A stretch of DNA of 5,274 nt from NCBI GenBank assembly GCA_020434465.1, contig JAGRAS010000140.1, forward strand, positions 1 to 5,274, written 5' to 3'. Within the stretch, counting starts at the first letter, position 1. Each line of letters opens with the position of its first letter. The DNA is from Bdellovibrionales bacterium. GTDB lineage: Bacteria > Bdellovibrionota > UBA2361 > JAGRAS01. The notes under the pieces are model-generated. The model saw nothing but the letters and a program-made list of their open reading frames with translations. It had not been told where the DNA came from and made no database searches. The position numbers and the translations under genes are program-made. This document shows positions 1-5,160 of this stretch, piece after piece.

Positions 1-154
1 GACTGGTGTTTGGTGATATAATCTTCCAAGTACCAGTGTAAGGTTTAAATTTTCCTACAGGAGTTTGTATTTTTGGCTTAGCAAAAGCAAAAGAATTAAA
101 AAGGCATATGAAAAATACCAAAAACGTAAAATTTCTAATGAAAACTTTAGTCAT
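1..154 (-). CDS. Secreted or periplasmic protein, N-terminal part only (cut by window edge)
   Basis: An open frame runs from the ATG at 154 to the left edge without a stop, giving 51 codons. The first 25 residues form a textbook Sec signal peptide: a basic start (MTKVFIRN), a hydrophobic core rich in Phe, Leu and Val, and a signal-peptidase site after Ala-Phe-Ala at residue 25. The mature part begins KPKIQTPVGKFKPYTGTW. An in-frame stop at 185-187 lies upstream and no other ATG, GTG or TTG falls between, so this start is forced if the gene is real. The ribosome site is weak (an AAGAAA stretch). It lies 81 bases downstream of the carbonic anhydrase on the same strand, with no convincing terminator between, so read-through is possible. 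Mature function cannot be judged from about 26 residues. Sure of the signal peptide, unsure of the family. Confidence 0.72.
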   Translation of the reverse strand, partial: MTKVFIRNFTFLVFFICLFNSFAFAKPKIQTPVGKFKPYTGTWKIISPNTS

Positions 155-235
155 AAATCTACGTATTTCTTGAAACTTAAAAACTTAGAATCTCACAAAG
201 GAAATTCCTTGTCTAGAAAAGCTCAATAAAAAAGG

Positions 236-892
236 CTATCTTCTGTGTAATGCAGGTAAGTTTGCTAAAGCTTCTTTATATACATCTTTTTTAATAGCAG
301 GATCTTCGATGCAAACTCCTAAATCTTTAAGTAAACCGTCAGCGATATCATAAATCCAGCCATGAATACATAAGGAAGAATTCTTTGACCATGCATCTTT
401 TACAATACTTGAAGAGCATACATTCATTGCTTGCTCAATTACATTCAATTCACATAAGGCATTAGCTTTCTGCTCGTCAGATATTTTTTCAAGTAAGTCA
501 CTATGTTTATATTTTATATCAACAATATGTCCGACCCAATTTTCTATTAGTCCAAACCTACTTTCTTCTAAAGCTGCAACTACACCACCACAGCCATAGT
601 GGCCACATACTATAATATGTTTGATTTTTAGTACTTCAACTGCAAACTGCATTACAGATAAACAATTCAAGTCACTATGAACAACTACATTAGCAACGTT
701 TCTATGAACAAAAAGCTCCCCTGGTAACAGACCAACTATTTGATTTGCTGGTACACGACTATCAGAGCAACCTATCCAAAGAATCTCTGGTAACTGTTGC
801 TTAGAAAGCTCAGAAAAGAAATTTGGGTCTTTTTCGGTAACTCTGGAAACCCAAGCTTGATTATTATCTAATAAACGTTTTAATTTTCTCAT
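236..892 (-). CDS. can: Beta-class carbonic anhydrase, type II (Can-like)
   Basis: Cytoplasmic zinc enzyme that interconverts CO2 with bicarbonate and a proton, supplying bicarbonate for carboxylations. The 218 residues match the length of E. coli Can (220). Zinc ligands are visible as Cys42 and Asp44 in CSDSRV and His98 and Cys101 in HYGCGG; Arg46 pairs with Asp44 in the catalytic dyad. HRNVAN at 63-68 is the other family signature. Trp39, Arg64 and Tyr181, the residues that hold the inhibitory bicarbonate in the E. coli and Haemophilus type II enzymes, are all present, so allosteric bicarbonate and pH control is predicted. The ATG at 892 is supported because the N-terminus (LLDNNQAW) aligns in register with E. 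coli Can; a weak AGAG ribosome site sits five bases upstream. It is divergent from the antiporter gene. No broken motif is seen. Family assignment is very secure; the exact physiological role is inferred. Confidence 0.96.
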   Translation of the reverse strand: MRKLKRLLDNNQAWVSRVTEKDPNFFSELSKQQLPEILWIGCSDSRVPANQIVGLLPGELFVHRNVANVVVHSDLNCLSVMQFAVEVLKIKHIIVCGHYGCGGVVAALEESRFGLIENWVGHIVDIKYKHSDLLEKISDEQKANALCELNVIEQAMNVCSSSIVKDAWSKNSSLCIHGWIYDIADGLLKDLGVCIEDPAIKKDVYKEALANLPALHRR

Positions 893-1037
893 TTAATCTC
901 TGCAAATAATGTTTTCTAAGTATTCAAGATATAAATAATTACCTCAAAATTTAAAAAAACACTAATTCTAACCAAGCTTAGGTAGAAAAAAGCCTGTTAT
1001 GAATCGAATATAGCCTATATGCTATTGGCCAAGAGCT
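893..1037. promoter_or_regulatory. Divergent intergenic region between can and the antiporter gene
   Basis: These 145 bases must hold the promoters of both flanking genes, but I find no convincing -35/-10 pair. A TATAAA at 930-935 could be a -10 for the plus-strand gene, although nothing resembling TTGACA lies at the right distance. A near-palindrome, CCAAGCTTAGG (972-982), shares AGCTTAGG with the hairpin repeats at 3015 and 5106, possibly by chance. ATAGC at 1010-1014 can pair with GCTAT at 1021-1025 or with GCTAT at 1035-1039, the latter covering the first two bases of the antiporter ATG. The antiporter has no well-placed Shine-Dalgarno: the only purine stretch, AAGAG at 1031-1035, lies two bases from the ATG. 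Confidence 0.4.
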
Positions 1038-2981
1038 ATGAGTTTTTTAGATCTAAAACACCTTACTGTTTTTATTGCCTTTATTTTAGTTGCTTTGGCA
1101 GCTGACCGTGTAGGCAAGTTTGTGACTCGATTTGGCTTTCCACAACTGAGTGGGCTGATTTTAACCGGATTGCTTGCAAGCCCACATATTTTTTCGTTTA
1201 TCAAACATGAAGATATAGAAGCCCTTCGATTCATCGATCTAATCGCTTTGCCGTTTATTGCTTTTGCTGCTGGAGCTGAAGTTCACTTAGCCGAACTCAA
1301 ACGTAAATTTAAGACTATTATTTTGGTAATTTTTTCGATTGTAGCAATTATTCTTAGTGTCGGAACTTTTAGTTTTACTAGTCTCTCAGATAGCATTCCA
1401 TTTTTAGCTGGTCGTGACAGCTCTTTTGTTTGGGCAATTTCACTTTTGGGAGCTTGTATTATGATTGCTAAGTCCCCATCTTCTTTAGTAGCAATCATAA
1501 AAGAATTACGAGGCCAAGGTTCATTTGTGCAAACTGCACTTGGCGCAACAGTATTAATGGATGCTGTTGTGATTGTGCTTTTTGCTGTTTGCATTTCCGC
1601 AAGTAACATCATTTTTGAGGGAAGCTTATTTGACTTCTCTCACCTACTCTTATTATTAGCTGAAATCATTTATGCGGCAATTTCTGGAATTGTAATTGCT
1701 TGGGTACTTTCTAGAGTTTTAAGATTAAACTTCAGTGTGAAAGTTAAAGCAGCATTGCTAGTGCTAATTTCTTATCTTATTTCGTATACAGCATCAATTG
1801 CAGCAAATCATCACTTACCAATTATTCCAATAAAGCCTTTTTCAGAGCCATTATTGGTTTGCATGGTTGCAGGTTTTTTAGTTGCAAATTTTAGCCGTTA
1901 TTCGACAGAGTTTAAAAACTTAATCGAAGATCTTTCAGAACCTATTTTTATGCTTTTCTTTACTGCCCTTGGAGCAAGTTTAGATATTAGCTTCTTAAAA
2001 GACATTTGGGATGTGGCTCTATTATTAGCTGGAATTAGATTAGTTTCGATGATCTTTGCTTGCTATATTGGAGGGACCGTTTCTGGACTTAGCCAAAAGC
2101 ATAGTAGAGTTCTTGGGTTTGCCTTCATTACACAGGCTGGCATTAGCATAAGCTTAGCTAAAGAAGTTGAATTTTCCTACCCTGGATGGGGCAGCGAATT
2201 TGCAACTTTGATGGTTGGTATTATTGTTATAAATACAATGATAGGACCTTGGTTTACTAAATTTGCAATTCAATTGGTAGGAGAAGCCCATTCCAGAAGT
2301 AAAAGCAAACACTCAAGAGCAAGGAAAGTTGTAATTTTTGGCGTCGAAAACCACTCTTTAGCCCTAGCAAGAACCTTACAAGAGCATCACTGGAAAGTAA
2401 TCCTTGCAGATACTAAAGAACTGGGTCTTGAGGCACGAGAATTAGAAAAAGAGTTCAGTTTCTTTCTTTTAAAAAATCTATCGCTCGAAGAGATTACCAA
2501 AACTGGAGCTGGACAGGTTGATACAATTGTTTGCTTACTAGACACAGACTCAAATTATAAGATCTGTAATTTAGCTTATGAACATTTTGGAACTGAACAT
2601 TTAATTGCCAGAATACCTGATGGGCTTGAGACTTCTAAGTTTTACCAGCTAGGAGTTATGGTGATTGAACCAGGAAGCGCGATGTTAAATCTTTTAGATC
2701 ACTGTATCCGCTCACCTTCTGCATTAAGCCTTGTACTTGGGCAAGATAAAAATCATGATATCATTGAAGTTGAAGTTAGTAATCCTGACATAGTTGGGCT
2801 TGCAATTAGGGACTTAAGTCTTCCAAGCGATGTGATAGTATTATCTGTAAAACGAGGTAAACAGTTAATTTTTACTCACGGTTATACCAGGTTTAAACTC
2901 AGAGATGAGGTCACTTTGGTAGGTAGTAATAAATCATTAACAGAAATCTGTGATAGATTTGATATATACACCTCTTATTGA
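1038..2981 (+). CDS. CPA2-family (Kef/YbaL-like) cation:proton antiporter with RCK domains
   Basis: Inner-membrane antiporter exchanging K+ or Na+ for protons. Residues about 10-410 form the Na+/H+ exchanger domain with roughly 12-13 hydrophobic segments. Family landmarks include the AGAEVHL stretch (78-84), KSPSSLVAIIKELRG (145-159), Met174-Asp175 (the acidic ion/proton site, where KefB/KefC have Gln-Asp from memory), EPIFMLFFTALGASLD (301-316) and ITQAGISISLA (364-374). After a basic linker (about 415-430), residues 430-565 are a Rossmann-type TrkA-N/RCK domain and about 574-640 a TrkA-C domain. The glycine-rich loop is degenerate: FGVENHS at 434-440 instead of GxGxxG, while an acidic residue ends the second strand (Asp458). 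The length is like KefB/KefC or slightly longer. The ATG at 1038 is the first start after an in-frame stop at 1011-1013 and is needed for the first membrane helix. Cation specificity and ligand cannot be told. The stop codon is embedded in a strong hairpin. Confidence 0.92.
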   Translation: MSFLDLKHLTVFIAFILVALAADRVGKFVTRFGFPQLSGLILTGLLASPHIFSFIKHEDIEALRFIDLIALPFIAFAAGAEVHLAELKRKFKTIILVIFSIVAIILSVGTFSFTSLSDSIPFLAGRDSSFVWAISLLGACIMIAKSPSSLVAIIKELRGQGSFVQTALGATVLMDAVVIVLFAVCISASNIIFEGSLFDFSHLLLLLAEIIYAAISGIVIAWVLSRVLRLNFSVKVKAALLVLISYLISYTASIAANHHLPIIPIKPFSEPLLVCMVAGFLVANFSRYSTEFKNLIEDLSEPIFMLFFTALGASLDISFLKDIWDVALLLAGIRLVSMIFACYIGGTVSGLSQKHSRVLGFAFITQAGISISLAKEVEFSYPGWGSEFATLMVGIIVINTMIGPWFTKFAIQLVGEAHSRSKSKHSRARKVVIFGVENHSLALARTLQEHHWKVILADTKELGLEARELEKEFSFFLLKNLSLEEITKTGAGQVDTIVCLLDTDSNYKICNLAYEHFGTEHLIARIPDGLETSKFYQLGVMVIEPGSAMLNLLDHCIRSPSALSLVLGQDKNHDIIEVEVSNPDIVGLAIRDLSLPSDVIVLSVKRGKQLIFTHGYTRFKLRDEVTLVGSNKSLTEICDRFDIYTSY

Positions 2982-3012
2982 TTTGCCGGAGGTAAATCAA
3001 TAAGAGGTGTAT
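2966..3012 (+). terminator. Long perfect hairpin over the antiporter stop codon; probable terminator or mRNA 3'-end stem
   Basis: Bases 2966-2984 are the exact reverse complement of 2994-3012 (19 pairs). Within the nine-base loop, GCC and GGT add a further G-T and two G-C pairs, leaving a GGA triloop, so the stem is 22 pairs without a mismatch. The left arm encodes the last residues of the antiporter and contains its TGA (2979-2981). No T-run follows on either strand, so it is not a classical intrinsic terminator; it may act with Rho, block 3' exonucleases, or separate the convergent transcription units. The structure is certain, the role inferred. Confidence 0.6.
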
Positions 3013-3014
3013 CG

Positions 3015-3043
3015 AGCCAAAACTAGCGAAGCTAGCTTAGGCT
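3015..3043. repeat. Palindromic hairpin repeat, copy A
   Basis: AGCC plus nine bases (3015-3027) pairs with 3031-3043 around a GAA triloop: CTAGC/GCTAG, then two A-T pairs, then AGCC/GGCT, with two mismatches. Read on the minus strand, one mismatch becomes a G-U pair, so the RNA stem is stronger for the operon arriving from the right. The core at 3024-3041 recurs at 5114-5131 with 17 of 18 bases identical. It lies in the 111-base convergent gap, two bases after the long hairpin, and may serve as a terminator for the minus-strand operon. There is no T-run directly after it; the nearest T-run on the plus strand is at 3073-3079. Confidence 0.6.
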
Positions 3044-3092
3044 TAAAATAGTCCTCGACAATAGAAATTACCTTTTTTTAGAAATTGAAAAC

Positions 3093-4208
3093 TTAATAGG
3101 CTAGCGCCTGCTCTTGATCATAGGGCAAAATGAAAATAGCTGGAATTGTAAGCTTTCCAGTTTTGCTAGCCCTAGACTCTAAAAAAAGTTTAGCTGAATA
3201 GTAAACAAGCTTTGCGAAATCACTTGCTGAAACTGCTGGTGATTGCAAGCTATAATTATCGATAATCCAATTGATATATTCAATGTCACCATTTTTTTGT
3301 TTTTCCATGCCAACCCTTGAACAATTGCCGTAATCTGTTTCAATAAGTTCTAATAAAATCTTCCTCACTTCCTCATCTCTATCTTTAAAAAAATCCTTCT
3401 TCTCCACCGCAAAGGTAAATCCTAATTGAGCCTTGAATGCCATATAAAAATTATGCGCGGTGTTATGTGCAGAGTCATAAAAATTCATATCTACCGTCCC
3501 CTCTTTTATTTGGACAAAGTGAACACCTCTTAATTGTAGATCTCTTGTAGCAAGCCTAAGCAGGCCTTCCATATTATGTTTAACAGCAGGATCCACTCCT
3601 TGCACCGGATTAGCACGCTGGGAAGCAATAGCTGTTTTTATCGAAATAAATGAGTTACGTTCACTAAACTCAGGCAAAAACTCCTGAACTAAATTTACAA
3701 ATGGGTTTATATAGTTTTCAACTGCCAAAGAATTATGCCGGATATCAAGATTAGAGAAGTGACAAAATTGAGCTTCAGGGACAGCAGAAGAAAATCCATT
3801 ATTGTATGCTAAATGAAAACACCAATCACTGGGGAAACCATCCAATTTTCTTCTTACTTCTTTTGAAAAGTGTTTAGAGATTGGATTGCAATCTATAAAT
3901 CCAAGCAAATAAGCATCTTTGCCAATATAGGAAAGTGCTTCTTTTAAAACTGTATAACTAAACTCACAGGGGGATACAAATACATACTCAGAATTTTTAG
4001 CAAACTCATAGGCTAATGCAAACCCATGAGAAGGCTTATAAAACTCATTTCCATATCTTAAATAAACTTGGTGTGAATCATTAAGTGAATTTTCTGATGT
4101 GAAAATTAAATCTTTGGGGACTGGAGATAAAGAAACTGCTGTAGAGAGAAAAATGTCTGTTTTAAATATTTCTCTTGCTAAATTTCCACAGAAATACTCT
4201 ACCTCCAT
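3093..4208 (-). CDS. Unrecognised 371-residue protein, second gene of the barrel operon
   Basis: I do not recognise this family. The protein has no signal peptide and no membrane helix, so it is probably cytoplasmic. It reads as a mixed alpha/beta globular protein: an N-terminal part with alternating strands (YVFVSPCEFSYTVLKEAL at 75-92, AYLLGFIDCNP at 99-109), a central polar region, and a helical C-terminal half (KDRDEEVRKILLELIE at 275-290; SDFAKLVYYSAKLFLES at 329-345). Six cysteines (7, 81, 107, 130, 149, 296) are scattered with no CxxC motif. His248 and His252 in SAHNTAHNFYM are a possible metal or active-site pair, which is only a guess. No Walker, Rossmann or helix-turn-helix motif is seen. 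It starts 17 bases after the stop of the barrel gene, with an AAGAGAG ribosome site (4213-4219) four bases before the ATG, so the two are almost certainly co-transcribed. Reading frame and codon use look normal, and it appears intact. Confidence 0.85.
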   Translation of the reverse strand: MEVEYFCGNLAREIFKTDIFLSTAVSLSPVPKDLIFTSENSLNDSHQVYLRYGNEFYKPSHGFALAYEFAKNSEYVFVSPCEFSYTVLKEALSYIGKDAYLLGFIDCNPISKHFSKEVRRKLDGFPSDWCFHLAYNNGFSSAVPEAQFCHFSNLDIRHNSLAVENYINPFVNLVQEFLPEFSERNSFISIKTAIASQRANPVQGVDPAVKHNMEGLLRLATRDLQLRGVHFVQIKEGTVDMNFYDSAHNTAHNFYMAFKAQLGFTFAVEKKDFFKDRDEEVRKILLELIETDYGNCSRVGMEKQKNGDIEYINWIIDNYSLQSPAVSASDFAKLVYYSAKLFLESRASKTGKLTIPAIFILPYDQEQALAY

Positions 4209-4225
4209 CTTGCTCTCTTAACTAA

Positions 4226-4948
4226 TTATAGCTCAAATTCAATTTCCCAACGAACAGCTTGATCAGGAGCAGCATCAGATACACCAAAAACTAGAGCTAA
4301 TCCGTACTTAACCTTACCCCACAGTTTGCCGTATACCGCTGGTCCAACAGCATGCTCTTGCTCATCCCAAGTTGGAATGTCGTTTACACGTCCAAACTCT
4401 GCAAAATATTCAAAGCCAGGTTCGAAAGCTTCATCTAATCTATACTTTGACTTCCAAGCTAACCCTGCTTCAAACATTCCACCGTGATTAAAAATATCTC
4501 TTTCAAGTATTAAATTTGTAGTATGCAAAGTTTTCCCAACCTCTTTTTCAAGCAAAGCTTTAGTTTCAATTTTGTATTCTTCGTCAAAAGCATATTCAAA
4601 TTCTAAATATGCACCTGCATCAAGCCAATACTCACCTTGCTCTGTTAGCTGATAACGAGTTTCAACAGCAATAGCCTCTAATTCTGTTTCGCTTTCTTCA
4701 TGTTCAGTTTCAGCATAAAACTCAAATGCAAAGCGATCACTTGGCGCATATCCGACTCCAAATTTTTGTATATGCTTATCTTCTCCATCATCATGAAATT
4801 CGCTAACTCCTCTAGCTTCAATCTCAACTTCACCCTCTTCAACTATTGGCGAATATATTTTATCGATTGCAAAAGCTTTTATTGGATATAAAGGTGGAAT
4901 TAAACCTATAAAGGTAAAAAGTAGTAGTATTTTACTTATTCGATACAT
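4226..4948 (-). CDS. Acidic outer-membrane beta-barrel protein with signal peptide
   Basis: The first 27 residues are a Sec signal peptide: basic MYRISK, a hydrophobic core, and cleavage after Ala-Phe-Ala (25-27). The mature 213 residues show alternating polar/hydrophobic strands separated by short acidic turns (for example VEIEARGVSEF at 41-51, FAFEFYAETE at 73-82, YWLDAGAYLEFEYAF at 107-121, GLALVFGVS at 216-224, VRWEIEFEL at 232-240), which suggests a barrel of about ten strands. I count 49 Asp/Glu against 19 Lys/Arg in the mature part, so it is strongly negative. The opening YSPIVEEGEVEIEARG reminds me of a proteobacterial family of uncharacterised secreted barrels, from memory and unverified. 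The C-terminus ends in Leu, not the Phe or Trp common for outer-membrane proteins. AAGGAG five bases upstream fixes the start. It is first in the operon with the 371-residue gene. The role is unknown; transport or a cell-envelope function is possible. Confidence 0.85.
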   Translation of the reverse strand: MYRISKILLLFTFIGLIPPLYPIKAFAIDKIYSPIVEEGEVEIEARGVSEFHDDGEDKHIQKFGVGYAPSDRFAFEFYAETEHEESETELEAIAVETRYQLTEQGEYWLDAGAYLEFEYAFDEEYKIETKALLEKEVGKTLHTTNLILERDIFNHGGMFEAGLAWKSKYRLDEAFEPGFEYFAEFGRVNDIPTWDEQEHAVGPAVYGKLWGKVKYGLALVFGVSDAAPDQAVRWEIEFEL

Positions 4949-4953
4949 GTTTT

Positions 4954-4959
4954 CTCCTT
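4954..4959 (-). promoter_or_regulatory. Shine-Dalgarno of the barrel gene
   Basis: AAGGAG on the minus strand ends five bases before the ATG at 4948. It is one of the two clearest ribosome sites in the window and fixes the start that gives a complete signal peptide. Confidence 0.85.
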
Positions 4960-4977
4960 ATAACATATGAAATTTCA

Positions 4978-5027
4978 GCAAGTTATCTTGCTTGATATAG
5001 CTAACTTAAGCTCGAGTTATATTAACT
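4978..5027. promoter_or_regulatory. Cluster of inverted AGTTA/TAACT motifs in the divergent region
   Basis: AGTTA occurs at 4981-4985 and 5015-5019, and TAACT at 5002-5006 and 5023-5027, giving two inverted pairs (the outer one AAGTTA/TAACTT at 4980-4985 and 5002-5007, the inner one around a TAT). A small hairpin, GCAAG-TTAT-CTTGC (4978-4991), overlaps the first motif. The block lies between the barrel gene start and its candidate promoter, so it would fall in the leader of the operon mRNA. It could be an operator or leader structure; AT-rich chance is the alternative. Confidence 0.3.
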
Positions 5028-5034
5028 GAGATGG

Positions 5035-5063
5035 GTTATTCCATATAAAATCGGATAAGGCAA
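5035..5063 (-). promoter_or_regulatory. Candidate promoter of the barrel operon
   Basis: On the minus strand TTGCCT (5063 to 5058) and AATAAC (5040 to 5035) are separated by exactly 17 bases, each matching four of six sigma-70 consensus positions. The start of transcription would be about 80 bases before the barrel ATG. The match is modest and other AT-rich hexamers nearby compete. Confidence 0.25.
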
Positions 5064-5070
5064 GTGATTA

Positions 5071-5076
5071 TATAAT
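5071..5076 (+). promoter_or_regulatory. Candidate -10 box for the right-edge membrane gene
   Basis: A consensus TATAAT lies about 85 bases before the ATG at 5161. No TTGACA-like hexamer sits 16-18 bases upstream. The surrounding TATATAATATAT run makes a chance match easy. If used, the mRNA leader would contain the hairpin repeat at 5106-5131. Confidence 0.3.
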
Positions 5077-5105
5077 ATATCTAGAAAAATAAATTATAGA
5101 AGCCA

Positions 5106-5131
5106 AGCCTGGTTAGCGTAGCTAGCTTAGG
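5106..5131. repeat. Palindromic hairpin repeat, copy B, running into a ribosome binding site
   Basis: The core TAGCGTAGCTAGCTTAGG (5114-5131) matches copy A at 3024-3041 in 17 of 18 bases, in the same orientation. The stem is TAGC/GCTA around a GTA loop, extended by G-U and G-C pairs and, past one bulged T, by CCT/AGG; it is less regular than copy A. Its right arm includes the first three bases of the AGGAGG ribosome site (5129-5134). Confidence 0.55.
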
Positions 5132-5134
5132 AGG
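5129..5134 (+). promoter_or_regulatory. Shine-Dalgarno AGGAGG, poorly spaced to the visible starts
   Basis: A perfect AGGAGG lies 26 bases before the ATG at 5161, too far for normal use, and 14 bases before an in-frame TTG at 5149. A partly overlapping GGAG at 5133-5136 shortens the latter gap to 12. It therefore argues for the TTG start, or for a folded leader, and is itself partly inside the hairpin repeat. Confidence 0.45.
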
Positions 5135-5160
5135 AGTTAGATAAGATATTGGTTATAAAA

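Noticed and set aside
3..41. Plus-strand frame open from the left edge to a stop at 39-41, as the end of an upstream gene
   Set aside because: Only 12 codons, and the minus strand over the same bases encodes a clear signal-peptide protein.
196..211. Short inverted repeat AAGGA/TCCTT between can and the left-edge gene
   Set aside because: Only five pairs with a three-base loop and no T-run after it on the minus strand; too weak to call a terminator.
228..233. T-run (minus strand) just after the can stop codon
   Set aside because: No GC-rich stem precedes it, so it does not make an intrinsic terminator on its own.
1022..1234. Minus-strand open frame opposite the antiporter start
   Set aside because: It lies wholly or almost wholly antisense to the well-supported antiporter gene, its product is low-complexity and basic, and no ribosome site or family motif is seen.
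1283..1612. Minus-strand open frame of 109 codons inside the antiporter gene
   Set aside because: It is antisense to conserved transmembrane segments of the antiporter and has no recognisable motif; a shadow of the real gene.
3098..3109. AGGC-TAGC-GCCT hairpin at the end of the 371-residue gene as a terminator
   Set aside because: Four pairs only, inside the last codons, with a poor T-run after it.
4201..4206. Perfect GGAGGT (minus strand) overlapping the ATG of the 371-residue gene
   Set aside because: No in-frame start follows at a usable distance, and the out-of-frame GTG that does follow meets a stop after three codons. AAGAGAG upstream of the ATG already serves the start.
4700..4891. 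Plus-strand open frame of 63 codons inside the barrel gene
   Set aside because: It is antisense to the signal-peptide-bearing barrel gene, and its Phe/Ser/Lys-rich product is what reversed acidic, AT-rich codons give.
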